Shown piece after piece: positions 9,809-17,458 of a DNA stretch of 64,000 nt (the stretch's first letter is position 1; every line of letters begins with the position of its first letter). The notes beneath the pieces were generated by a model, which searched no databases, was not told the origin of the DNA, and worked only from the letters and a program-made list of their open reading frames with translations. Source of the stretch: Nocardioides marmoribigeumensis (lineage in GTDB: Bacteria; Actinomycetota; Actinomycetes; Propionibacteriales; Nocardioidaceae); NCBI RefSeq assembly GCF_031458325.1, contig NZ_JAVDYG010000001.1, positions 868,001 through 932,000 of the forward strand, in the 5' to 3' direction. The position numbers and the translations under genes are program-made.

Positions 9809-10863
9809 CGATGTCCCCTCGTCGTCGTCCTGCTGCCTGTGCTGCCTGTGCTGCCTGTGCTGCCTGCGCTGCGTCTGCTGCCTGTGCCGTGCTGCTGCCT
9901 GCTGCCCCGCGGCCTGACCCGCTCCGCCGCGCGCACGCGCACCGACTGCGCGCGGGGGTTGTCCTCGACCTCGGCGGCGTCGGCCTGCTCCGCTCCCCGG
10001 GTGACCAGCCGCAGCTCGGGCTGCAGCTCCTCGGGGACCACCGGCAGGTCCGGGGGCACGTCGAGCCGGGTCGCCTCGGCCAGGACCTGCTTGGTCATCC
10101 GGTCCTCCAGCGAGTGGTAGGACATGACGACCAGCCGCCCGCCCACGCGCAGCGAGTCGACCGCCGCGGGCAGCGCCCGGCGCAGCCCGCCGAGCTCGTC
10201 GTTGACCTCGATGCGCAGCGCCTGGAAGGTGCGCTTGGCTGGGTGGCCGCCGGTGCGGCGGGCCGCGGCGGGGATCGCGTCGCGGAGCAGCTCGACCAGG
10301 CGCGCGCTGGTCGTGAACGGCTCCCGTTCGCGCTCCCGCACGACGCGGGAGGCGATGCGGCTGGCGAAGCGCTCCTCGCCGTACTCCCGGAGGATGCGGG
10401 TCAGGTCGCCGGCGGAGTAGGTGTTGAGCACCTCGGCGGCGGTCGTCCCGCCGGTCGGGTCCATGCGCATGTCGAGCGGCGCGTCCTCGGCGTAGGCGAA
10501 GCCGCGCTCGCGCAGGTCCAGCTGCATGCTCGAGACGCCGAGGTCGAAGAGGATCCCGTCGGCCCCGTCGAGGCCGAGGTCCCGCAGGACCTGCGGCAGC
10601 TCGTCGTACAACGCGTGGACCAGGTCGGTGCGGTCGGCGAACCGCTCCAGGCGGGCGCCGGCGCGCTCGAGGGCCTCGGTGTCGCGGTCGATGCCGACCA
10701 GGTGGACGTCGGGGAAGCGCTCGAGCAGGGCCTCGCTGTGGCCGCCGAGCCCGAGCGTGCAGTCGACCACGACCGCGCCCGGCCGGGACACCGCAGGCTC
10801 CAGGAGCGCGACGACCCGGTCGAGGAGGACCGGGACGTGGCGGGGGGCGGTCATCGTGGGCAC
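9805..10863 (-). CDS. rsmH: RsmH, 16S rRNA m4C1402 methyltransferase
   Basis: SAM-dependent methyltransferase (formerly MraW) modifying N4 of C1402 in 16S rRNA. It has 352 residues. The SAM-binding motif [14 protein letters not shown] is at about 34-47, with [11 protein letters not shown] near 108 and [11 protein letters not shown] near 240. The start is GTG at 10863; an in-frame ATG at 10854 is an alternative. The last roughly 25 residues are a low-complexity Gly-Ser-Thr repeat encoded by a degenerate 9-bp tandem repeat (9829-9906), not part of the conserved fold. Confidence 0.95.
   Translation of the reverse strand: MPTMTAPRHVPVLLDRVVALLEPAVSRPGAVVVDCTLGLGGHSEALLERFPDVHLVGIDRDTEALERAGARLERFADRTDLVHALYDELPQVLRDLGLDGADGILFDLGVSSMQLDLRERGFAYAEDAPLDMRMDPTGGTTAAEVLNTYSAGDLTRILREYGEERFASRIASRVVREREREPFTTSARLVELLRDAIPAAARRTGGHPAKRTFQALRIEVNDELGGLRRALPAAVDSLRVGGRLVVMSYHSLEDRMTKQVLAEATRLDVPPDLPVVPEELQPELRLVTRGAEQADAAEVEDNPRAQSVRVRAAERVRPRGSRQQHGTGSRRSAGSTGSTGSTGSRTTTRGHR
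9829..9906. repeat. Degenerate 9-bp tandem repeat in the rsmH 3' end
   Basis: Units close to TGCTGCCTG (plus strand) recur from about 9829 to 9906, giving a Gly-Ser-Thr repeating tail in RsmH. The early units are nearly identical and the later ones diverge. Such arrays change copy number by slippage, and this one lies only about 20 bp from the ftsL start. Confidence 0.85.
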
Positions 10864-10866
10864 CGC

Positions 10867-11076
10867 TCAGCCGATCCGCGAGAGCGCGAAGGTGAGCAGC
10901 AGGGTCAAGGAGGTGGACGCGGCGGCCGAGAACGCCGCGACCGCGACCCCGTCGCGGACCTCGTAGCGGACGCGTCGACTGCAGCGCCGGTTCTCCAGCG
11001 CCGCCTGGCGCAGGGCGTCCATCGCTGCCGCGTCGAGGCGACGTGACCCCGGCGCCCCCGGCAGCGAATGACTCAT
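10867..11076 (-). CDS. Small membrane protein of the dcw operon, function unknown
   Basis: I do not recognise this 69-residue protein. The N-terminal half is basic and probably cytoplasmic, with an Arg-rich patch at about 30-38. The C-terminal half is one hydrophobic segment (about 46-66). It starts at ATG 11076 with GAGGG about 5 nt upstream, and its stop lies 3 bp before the rsmH GTG, so translation is probably coupled to rsmH. Its place as the first gene after the leader between mraZ and rsmH suggests a wall or division role, by inference only. Confidence 0.65.
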   Translation of the reverse strand: MSHSLPGAPGSRRLDAAAMDALRQAALENRRCSRRVRYEVRDGVAVAAFSAAASTSLTLLLTFALSRIG

Positions 11077-11128
11077 CTCGACCCTCGACCCGTCGGGCGG
11101 GCCCGCGGCGATCGCGGGGCCAGGTCCC

Positions 11129-11197
11129 CGTCCGCTCTCCCTGGGAGGTGGTCCTCTGTCACCGGGGAAGGTGTGACAGATGACCGGGGAGCGGACG
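11129..11197 (-). ncRNA. Candidate mraW-type leader RNA upstream of the rsmH operon
   Basis: Two nested stems can form in the mraZ-rsmH spacer. The outer stem pairs CGTCCGCTC (11129-11137) with GAGCGGACG (11189-11197). The inner stem pairs TCTGTCAC (11155-11162) with GTGACAGA (11173-11180), leaving a 10-nt loop rich in CTTCCCC on the minus strand. A conserved 'mraW RNA motif' has been described in this position in actinobacteria. I cannot run the covariance model, so family membership is a suggestion; the pairing itself is visible. The rest of 11077-11347 holds GCTG-rich low-complexity sequence and no gene. Confidence 0.55.
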
Positions 11198-11347
11198 TGA
11201 GCCTCGTCCCGCGAGACCGTGGTCCCGCTGGTGTGCTGCTGGCTGCTGTGCTCGGTGCTGCGGTCCTGCTGGGTGCTGCTGGTGCTCTGGTGCTGATCGG
11301 TGGTGGTGCTGGGTGGTGCAGGGTGGAGCGTCTGGTGGGGCAGGGAC

Positions 11348-11776
11348 TCAGATCCCGGGGAAGACCTCGTCCGAGAGCTCGGCGAAGGACTCCTCCTGCT
11401 GGGCCGAGTAGGCCGTCCAGGCCGCCTCGTCCCAGATCTCGAGCCGTGTCATCGCGCCGATCACGACCACGTCCTTGCTGAGCGAGGCCCACTCGCGCAG
11501 CAGGGGCGGCACCGTGATGCGGCCCTGCTTGTCCGGGGTCTCCTCCGAGGAGCCCGAGGAGAACATGCGGATGTAGTCCCGGGCGGCCTTGTTGGAGACC
11601 GGTGCTTCTCGCAGCCGTTCCGTGATGCGGGCGATCTCTGCCTGCGGCCACACGTAGAGGCAGTGCTCCTGCCCTCGCGTGACCATCAGCCCGTCCGCCA
11701 GCTGGTCCCGGAACTTCGCGGGAAGGAAGAGGCGCCCCTTGTCGTCCAGCTTGGGCGTGTAGGTGCCGAAGAACAT
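11348..11776 (-). CDS. mraZ: MraZ, transcriptional repressor of the dcw cluster
   Basis: AbrB-fold DNA-binding protein controlling its own operon; it binds short direct repeats in its promoter. The 142 residues contain the two MraZ half-domains, each with a DxKGR core: [16 protein letters not shown] near residue 10 and [15 protein letters not shown] near residue 82. I chose ATG 11776 because GGAGG lies 5 nt upstream and [15 protein letters not shown] is the normal N-terminus; upstream in-frame starts would run through the promoter. It is the first gene of the cluster. Confidence 0.96.
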   Translation of the reverse strand: MFFGTYTPKLDDKGRLFLPAKFRDQLADGLMVTRGQEHCLYVWPQAEIARITERLREAPVSNKAARDYIRMFSSGSSEETPDKQGRITVPPLLREWASLSKDVVVIGAMTRLEIWDEAAWTAYSAQQEESFAELSDEVFPGI

Positions 11777-11817
11777 CCGACACCTCCTGCCCGCAGGCCC
11801 ACTGAAGGCTCCCTTTC

Positions 11818-11859
11818 CTCCACTGCGCTCCACTCTACTCCACTTCGCACCACCGTCAA
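11818..11859 (-). promoter_or_regulatory. mraZ promoter with three MraZ boxes
   Basis: On the minus strand, -35 TTGACG (11854-11859) and -10 TAGAGT (11832-11837) are separated by 16 bp, close to a vegetative actinobacterial promoter. GTGGAG occurs three times at exact 10-bp spacing (11838-11843, 11828-11833, 11818-11823), with a weaker GTGGTG one step upstream (11848-11853). MraZ is known to bind direct repeats one helical turn apart. The boxes surround the -10, so binding should block transcription. Confidence 0.8.
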
Positions 11860-12013
11860 CGACATTCGCCCCACTTCCCCTCCCTTCGTCCTCCATCGGC
11901 GCAGGTCACGAGGCGGTCACGTCCGTGGAGTACGTCGCGGCGAGGCGTTCCGTCGGCTGGTCCCGCCTGAGAGAGTGGAGCGCGTCAGACACATCGAGCC
12001 GCTGGGAGGACGC

Positions 12014-13000
12014 GTGACGTCGACGACCGCGCAGGGCGGAGCCGCCGAGACGCTGGACGAGGTGGTCGAGGTGGCCGGGCGCATCCGCGCCAACGTCGAG
12101 CGCGTCATCGAGGGCAAGGGCGACGTCGTGCGCACCGCGCTCGTGGTGCTGCTCGCCGAGGGTCACCTGCTCATCGAGGACGTCCCCGGGGTCGGCAAGA
12201 CCGTCCTGAGCAAGGCGCTGGCCCGCTCGCTGGACTGCACGGTCCGCCGCATCCAGTTCACCCCCGACCTGCTCCCCAGCGACGTGACCGGGGTGTCGGT
12301 GTTCAACCAGGACACCCGCGAGTTCGAGTTCCGGCCCGGGGGCGTGTTCGCCAACATCGTGGTCGGCGACGAGATCAACCGCGCCTCCCCCAAGACCCAG
12401 TCGGCGCTCCTGGAGTGCATGGAGGAGCGCCAGGTCACCGTCGACAACACGACCTACCACCTCGAGTCGCCGTTCCTGGTCGTCGCGACCCAGAACCCGA
12501 TCGAGATGGAGGGCACCTACGCCCTCCCCGAGGCCCAGCGCGACCGGTTCATGGCCCGGGTCTCCATGGGCTACCCCGTCGAGTCCGCCGAGATCGCGAT
12601 GCTCGACAACCGCGCCACCGCCAACCCGCTCGACGAGCTCACCGCGGTGACCGACGCCGAGACGGTGCGGCGTCTGGTCCGCTCCGTCGCGACCGTGCAC
12701 GTCTCCCCAGCGGTCCAGCGCTACGTCGTCGCGATCGCCACCGCGACCCGCCAGTCCCCCGACCTCTCCCTCGGCGCCTCGCCCCGCGCGAGCCTCCACC
12801 TCGTCCGCGCCGCCCGCGCCTGGGCGGCCCTCGAGGGTCGCGACTACGTCGTCCCCGACGACGTCGACACCCTCACCGTCCCGGTGCTCGCCCACCGCCT
12901 CCTGCCGACCGTCGAGTCGGCGATGGGCGGACGGTCGGTCGAGCGCACCCTCCGCACGCTGGTCGGCGCGGTGCCCGCGCCGGCACCTGCTGCGCGCTGA
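12014..13000 (+). CDS. MoxR-family AAA+ ATPase
   Basis: AAA+ chaperone-like ATPase of the MoxR group, which commonly works with DUF58 proteins and a transglutaminase encoded next door, as here. It has 328 residues. Walker A is in EDVPGVGKTVLSKA near residue 55, Walker B and sensor region in VVGDEINRASPKTQSALLE near 118, sensor ATQNPIEMEGTY near 160 and a C-terminal lid. The GTG at 12014 is preceded by GGGAGGA. The client of the complex is unknown. Confidence 0.92.
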   Translation: MTSTTAQGGAAETLDEVVEVAGRIRANVERVIEGKGDVVRTALVVLLAEGHLLIEDVPGVGKTVLSKALARSLDCTVRRIQFTPDLLPSDVTGVSVFNQDTREFEFRPGGVFANIVVGDEINRASPKTQSALLECMEERQVTVDNTTYHLESPFLVVATQNPIEMEGTYALPEAQRDRFMARVSMGYPVESAEIAMLDNRATANPLDELTAVTDAETVRRLVRSVATVHVSPAVQRYVVAIATATRQSPDLSLGASPRASLHLVRAARAWAALEGRDYVVPDDVDTLTVPVLAHRLLPTVESAMGGRSVERTLRTLVGAVPAPAPAAR

Positions 13001-13017
13001 CGAAGGAGGGTCGCCCG

Positions 13018-14343
13018 ATGACCCTGCGCCGGGTCCGCACCGCCGTCACCGACGGCTGGGACGCCCTCACCCCGCGAGGCCGCGGGTTCGTCTCGGGCGG
13101 CCTCAGCGCCCTGGCCGCAGCCCTCGCGCTGGGGCTCGACGACCTCGCCCGGGTCGGAGTGCTGCTGCTCGCCCTCCCCGTGGTCTCGACCAGCCTGCTG
13201 ACCCGCCGCCCGCCACGGCTCGGGCTGTCCCGCACGGTCTCCCCGCGCACCCTGACCGTGGGCCAGCCGGCGCACGTCGATCTCCGCCTGAGCAACGAGG
13301 AGGGCCGCCCCGGCGGGGTGCTGCTCCTGGAGGAGCGCGTGCCCTACGCCCTCGGGTCGCGCCAGCGCTTCGTCATCGACCGGGCGCGGGGCCAGTGGGA
13401 GCGGACCGTCCGCTACACCGTCCGGTCCGAGGTGCGGGGACGCCACGTGCTCGGCCCGATGTCCGTCCGGTCCGCCGACCCGTTCGGCCTGGTCGAGCGT
13501 CGCCGCACGTTCGTGTCCACCACCCCGATCGTCGTGACGCCCCGGGTGGAGGCCCTCCCCGTGATCGGACTCTCCGGGTCGTGGACCGGCAGCGGCGACA
13601 ACCGTCCCCGCGCCTTCTCCGGCGGCTCGGCCGAGGACGTCACCATCCGCGAGTACCGCCGCGGCGACGACCTGCGCCGCGTCCACTGGCGCTCCACCGC
13701 CCGCACCGGCGAACTGATGGTCCGGCGCGAGGAGCAGCCCTGGCAGTCGCGCGCGACCGTGTTCGTCGACAACCGCCACAGCTCCCACGCCGGCACCGGA
13801 CCCTCCTCGTCCTTCGAGCGCGCGGTGTCCGTCGCCGCCTCGGTCGTGGTCCACCTGACCGCGCGCGGCTACCGGGTGCGGCTGGTCACGGCCGAGGGCA
13901 CCCAGGACGCCAGCGCGTGGCACGAGCACGGCGTCGTGCGCAGCGAGGCGGGGCCCTTGCTCGAGGCGCTCGCCGTGCTCGAGTCCGTCGACCGGCTGCG
14001 GCTCGAGGCACCCTGGGCCCAGGGCCAGCAGAGCGGTGGCCTCCTCGTCGCCGTCCTCGGGGAGGGCCGGCCCTCCGACGCCGGCGTGCTGCGCCGCATG
14101 CGGCACAGCGCGGGCCTCGCCCTCGCCGTACGCCTCGACACCACGGCGTGGGAGCGCCGCCCGCAGAGCGCCGAGGAGGACCGCGGCGACCGGCCGACCG
14201 TCGCGTGGCTGCGCACGCAGGGCTGGCAGGCCACGGGCCTCGGTCCGCGCGACTCCCTGCCCGAGCAGTGGACCCAGCTCTCCGGGCGGCGCACCGCGGC
14301 CCGGCTCGCCGAGTCGAGCGCCGCGCAGGAGATGGCCCGATGA
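13018..14343 (+). CDS. DUF58 domain protein
   Basis: Membrane-anchored protein of 441 residues with two hydrophobic segments near the N-terminus (about 28-65), then a soluble region carrying the DUF58 core IREYRRGDDLRRVHWRSTAR near residue 210. DUF58 proteins have a von Willebrand A-like fold and pair with MoxR ATPases. ATG 13018 follows a GAAGGAGG site, 17 bp after moxR; its stop overlaps the next start as ATGA. The three-gene operon probably forms one membrane complex; its role in this organism cannot be read from sequence. Confidence 0.9.
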   Translation: MTLRRVRTAVTDGWDALTPRGRGFVSGGLSALAAALALGLDDLARVGVLLLALPVVSTSLLTRRPPRLGLSRTVSPRTLTVGQPAHVDLRLSNEEGRPGGVLLLEERVPYALGSRQRFVIDRARGQWERTVRYTVRSEVRGRHVLGPMSVRSADPFGLVERRRTFVSTTPIVVTPRVEALPVIGLSGSWTGSGDNRPRAFSGGSAEDVTIREYRRGDDLRRVHWRSTARTGELMVRREEQPWQSRATVFVDNRHSSHAGTGPSSSFERAVSVAASVVVHLTARGYRVRLVTAEGTQDASAWHEHGVVRSEAGPLLEALAVLESVDRLRLEAPWAQGQQSGGLLVAVLGEGRPSDAGVLRRMRHSAGLALAVRLDTTAWERRPQSAEEDRGDRPTVAWLRTQGWQATGLGPRDSLPEQWTQLSGRRTAARLAESSAAQEMAR

Positions 14344-16778
14344 GCCGGCCCGAGGCCGCCCCGACCGCACGACGGATGCTCGTACGCCGCGGCGGCGGCA
14401 CGCTCCTGCTGACCTCGCTCGCCGCGCTGGCGGCCTACTTCACCCTCACCGGCTGGTCCGACCTGGTCGCCGACCCCACCGGCTTCCTCGACCCTGTCGG
14501 GCGGATCACGATCGTCTACGCGGCGGTCTCGGTCCTGCTGCGGGCGACCGTGCTCCCGCGGTGGACCGTCATCGTGCTCCAGGCCTACCTGCTGTGGGTG
14601 CTGCTCAACCTCGACAGCCTCGGCCTCGAACTGCGCGACGCCCTGCTGCCCCTGCCCACCACGTTCGCCGACCACGTGGAGGCGATCAGCGACGGCGTCG
14701 CGGCCGCCCAGCGCTACACCTCCCCCGTCCCCGCGTCGGTCAGCTCCATCGACCCGCTGCTCGTGCTCGGCGGCGTCGGCATCGTGGCGCTGGTCGACCT
14801 GGTCGCGGTCACCCTGCGCCGGGTCCCGCTCGCCGGGCTGCCGCTGCTCGCGGCCTTCACCGTGCCGGTCGCGATCCTCGACGGCTTCCCGTGGCTGACC
14901 TTCGCGGTGGCCGGCACCTTCTTCGTGCTGCTCCTCGCCGCCGAGCACCTCAGCCGGCTCAGCCAGTGGGGACGCACCTTCGTCTCCCGGCGCCCCGGCG
15001 AGGAGCCCGCCGCGCTCGGGGCCGGCGAGGCGCTGCAGCGCAACGGGACGCTGACCCTGCAGATCGGCGGGGTCGCGCTGGTGGCGGCGGTGCTCGCGCC
15101 GCTCGCGCTGCCGACGTACGACGGGCTGTTCGACGGCAAGGGCCCCGGCCCCGGCGGCAAGGGCCGCACGGTCTCGCTGGAGAACCCGATCACCAACATG
15201 CAGCGCGACCTCGACCGCGGCGAGGACGTCCCCCTGCTCTACGTCACGACCGACGACCCCGACCCGTCCTACCTCCGCGTGACGGCACTGGACCGCTTCG
15301 ACCGCGACACCTGGCGCCCCGGCCGGCGTGAGCTCCCGGCCGACCAGAAGGTCGCGGGCACCCTCCCGCCGCCGGTCGGGGCCGGACCGGCCTACCGCGG
15401 GCGGACCTACAACTACCAGCTGCAGGCCACCGACGAGCTCCGCTCGACCTGGCTGCCGCTGCCGTTCCCCGCCCTCTCCGCGACCGTCTCCGGCGACTGG
15501 CGCTACGACCTCGGCACCCGCGACGTGCGCGCCATCCAGGACGAGGTCACCACCGCCGGGCTGAGCTACCAGGCGTCGGGTGACGTCGTCGAGCCCGTCG
15601 CGCGGCAGCTGGTCACCTCCCGCCCCGCGCCCGCCTCGGTCGCGCGTGCCGGCACCGAGCTGCCGTGGCGGACCACCCCGAGCTGGCTCCAGGACGTCGT
15701 CGACGGCATCACGCGCGAGGCCGACTCGGACTTCGGTGCCGCCGTCGCGATGCAGCGGTGGTTCCGCAGCGACGGCCGGTTCCGCTACTCCACCGACAAC
15801 GCCGACGGCAGCGGGCTCGACGCCCTGCGCTCGTTCCTCACCGTCGACCGCGTGGGCTACTGCGAGCAGTTCGCCACGGCCATGTCGCTGATGGCCCGGG
15901 TCTACGGCATCCCCGCACGGGTCGCGGTCGGGTTCCTCAAGCCCGACCCGATCGGCCAGGGCCAGTGGGTCTACAGCACCCACGACCTGCACGCGTGGCC
16001 CGAGCTGTTCTTCGAGGGCGTGGGCTGGGTGCGGTTCGAGCCGACCCCGGGCGCCCGGCTCGGGGCGGCCCCGCCGGTCTACACCCGCGGCACCGTGCCC
16101 CGGCTCACCCCCGACGACCCGGCGTCGTCGCTGAGCGCCGCACCGTCGGCCAGGCCGACCCGTCCCACCCGGCAGGACACCACCGCGGCGGGCGGCGCCT
16201 CCGGCGAGGGCGGCGGCCCCTCACCGTGGTGGCCGGTCGGTGCCGTGGCGGTCCTGTGCGTGCTGCTCGCCCCGCGCGGCGTGCGCGAGGCTGCTCGCCG
16301 TCGCCGCGTCGCCGGCGAGGACGGCGCCGCGCTGGTCGAGGGGGCCTGGGCCGAGCTGCGGGCGACCGCCCTCGACCTCGGGCTGGGCTGGGACGACCGG
16401 GTGACGGTCCGCGTCCGCGCAGCCGCGCTGGCCCAGGTGCTGCGGCGCGGCGCGGTCGGTGGCCGGCGCACCTCGGCCGACGCGGTGGTCGCCGAGCCCG
16501 TGGCTCGCGAGTCGCTGGACGCGCTCGTCGAGCTGGTCGAGCGCAGTCGCTTCGCCGCACGCCCGGCCACCTCCGAGCAGGGCCACGAGGCCGTCGTCGC
16601 CGGCGGTGTCGTGGCCGAGGCGCTGCGGCAGCGGGTCCCCGAGCGCACCCGGCTCCAGGCCACCTGGCTGCCGCGGTCGGTCACCGCACCGGCCCGGCCC
16701 GGCGTGGTGTCGGTGGCCGCGCAGGCCCGCGCCGCAGCCGCCCGCGGGGACGAGGAGCGCGACAGCGTGCGCCTGTGA
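14340..16778 (+). CDS. TgpA-type membrane transglutaminase-like protein
   Basis: 812-residue protein with the DUF3488 / transglutaminase-core / DUF4129 order. Several membrane segments fill about residues 1-265. An extracytoplasmic part follows, containing the transglutaminase-like triad region: Cys in VGYCEQFATAMSL near 505, His in STHDLHAWPELFF near 548 and the Asp/Glu segment WVRFEPTPGAR. Another membrane segment lies near 630-650, before the C-terminal DUF4129 domain. Whether it makes crosslinks or acts as a cysteine protease is not known for most homologues. It is the last gene of the MoxR operon, followed by a hairpin terminator. Confidence 0.9.
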   Translation: MSRPEAAPTARRMLVRRGGGTLLLTSLAALAAYFTLTGWSDLVADPTGFLDPVGRITIVYAAVSVLLRATVLPRWTVIVLQAYLLWVLLNLDSLGLELRDALLPLPTTFADHVEAISDGVAAAQRYTSPVPASVSSIDPLLVLGGVGIVALVDLVAVTLRRVPLAGLPLLAAFTVPVAILDGFPWLTFAVAGTFFVLLLAAEHLSRLSQWGRTFVSRRPGEEPAALGAGEALQRNGTLTLQIGGVALVAAVLAPLALPTYDGLFDGKGPGPGGKGRTVSLENPITNMQRDLDRGEDVPLLYVTTDDPDPSYLRVTALDRFDRDTWRPGRRELPADQKVAGTLPPPVGAGPAYRGRTYNYQLQATDELRSTWLPLPFPALSATVSGDWRYDLGTRDVRAIQDEVTTAGLSYQASGDVVEPVARQLVTSRPAPASVARAGTELPWRTTPSWLQDVVDGITREADSDFGAAVAMQRWFRSDGRFRYSTDNADGSGLDALRSFLTVDRVGYCEQFATAMSLMARVYGIPARVAVGFLKPDPIGQGQWVYSTHDLHAWPELFFEGVGWVRFEPTPGARLGAAPPVYTRGTVPRLTPDDPASSLSAAPSARPTRPTRQDTTAAGGASGEGGGPSPWWPVGAVAVLCVLLAPRGVREAARRRRVAGEDGAALVEGAWAELRATALDLGLGWDDRVTVRVRAAALAQVLRRGAVGGRRTSADAVVAEPVARESLDALVELVERSRFAARPATSEQGHEAVVAGGVVAEALRQRVPERTRLQATWLPRSVTAPARPGVVSVAAQARAAAARGDEERDSVRL

Positions 16779-16784
16779 ACCGAC

Positions 16785-16811
16785 GACACCCCCGGCAGGG
16801 CCAGGGGTGTC
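16785..16811. terminator. Hairpin terminator between convergent genes
   Basis: GACACCCC (16785-16792) pairs with GGGGTGTC (16804-16811) around an 11-nt loop, just after the transglutaminase stop and facing the DUF3040 gene. The lack of a U-tract is usual in GC-rich actinobacteria. Confidence 0.7.
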
Positions 16812-16847
16812 GGGGTCGTCGGGGTCGTCGGGGTCGTCGGGGTCCTC
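16811..16847. repeat. Short GGGGTCGTC tandem repeat
   Basis: About four copies of a 9-bp unit CGGGGTCGT follow the terminator hairpin in the 108-bp spacer between convergent genes; the last copy is diverged. No coding role seen. Confidence 0.7.
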
Positions 16848-16886
16848 GAGGTGCGAGGTCGTCCGGGCCGGTGCGTCGGCCGAGGT

Positions 16887-17336
16887 TCAGAAGCCGTTGC
16901 CGCCCTCGCGACGGCGACGCCAGCGCTCCTCGAAGCGCTCCATCATCGAGCCGTGGCTGGTGCCGCGCTTGGGCGCGCGAGCCGCGCGGCCTCGGTGGGC
17001 CTTGCCGCCGCGGATCACGCGGAGCGGGCCCGGGTCCTCGGGCGCCGACGGCGCGGCCGCCGCGGCGTCGCGGGCACGCCACGAGCTGAGCGCGAGGTAG
17101 GCGGATCCGAGCATCAGCAGGAAGCCGACGATGCCGACCGCGACCATCGGCAGCACGACGCCGGCCATGAGGGCGCCGAGACCGAGGACGAACCCCACGG
17201 CTCCGATGACGACCTGGCGGCGTGCGCGCTGGCGCAGGCGGGTGCCTCGGAGCGTGGAGGCGAGCTTGGGGTCCTCCGCGACGAGAGCGCGCTCCATCTG
17301 CTCGAGCAGTCGGAGCTCCTCTTCCGAGAGCGGCAT
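16887..17336 (-). CDS. DUF3040 membrane protein
   Basis: 149-residue actinobacterial protein beginning with the DUF3040 signature MPLSEEELRLLEQMERAL, a predicted amphipathic helix, followed by two membrane segments (about 44-62 and 66-84) and a basic Arg/Gly-rich C-terminal tail. It is often found beside dinB or the dcw region. Its function is unknown. A TAGAAT -10-like hexamer (minus strand, near 17373) lies upstream, and GGGAGG precedes the ATG. Confidence 0.88.
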   Translation of the reverse strand: MPLSEEELRLLEQMERALVAEDPKLASTLRGTRLRQRARRQVVIGAVGFVLGLGALMAGVVLPMVAVGIVGFLLMLGSAYLALSSWRARDAAAAAPSAPEDPGPLRVIRGGKAHRGRAARAPKRGTSHGSMMERFEERWRRRREGGNGF

Positions 17337-17458
17337 CGGTTGCCTCCCGTTGACGTGTGTGACTCGATTCTAGGCGGCCGTTCCACACGGTGGTAGCGCC
17401 GATCAGAAAATGCCCCCCTCGCCGCGGATCATGCCCACCCTCGGGGTGGGACGCGACC

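Noticed and set aside
11300-12013. Longer N-terminus for the MoxR protein
   Set aside because: It would run through mraZ and both promoters; the GTG at 12014 has a GGGAGGA site and gives the normal family length.
16811-16847. Tandem GGGGTCGTC units considered as the start of a CRISPR-like or regulatory array
   Set aside because: Units are contiguous 9-mers without spacers and follow a terminator; simple slippage explains them.
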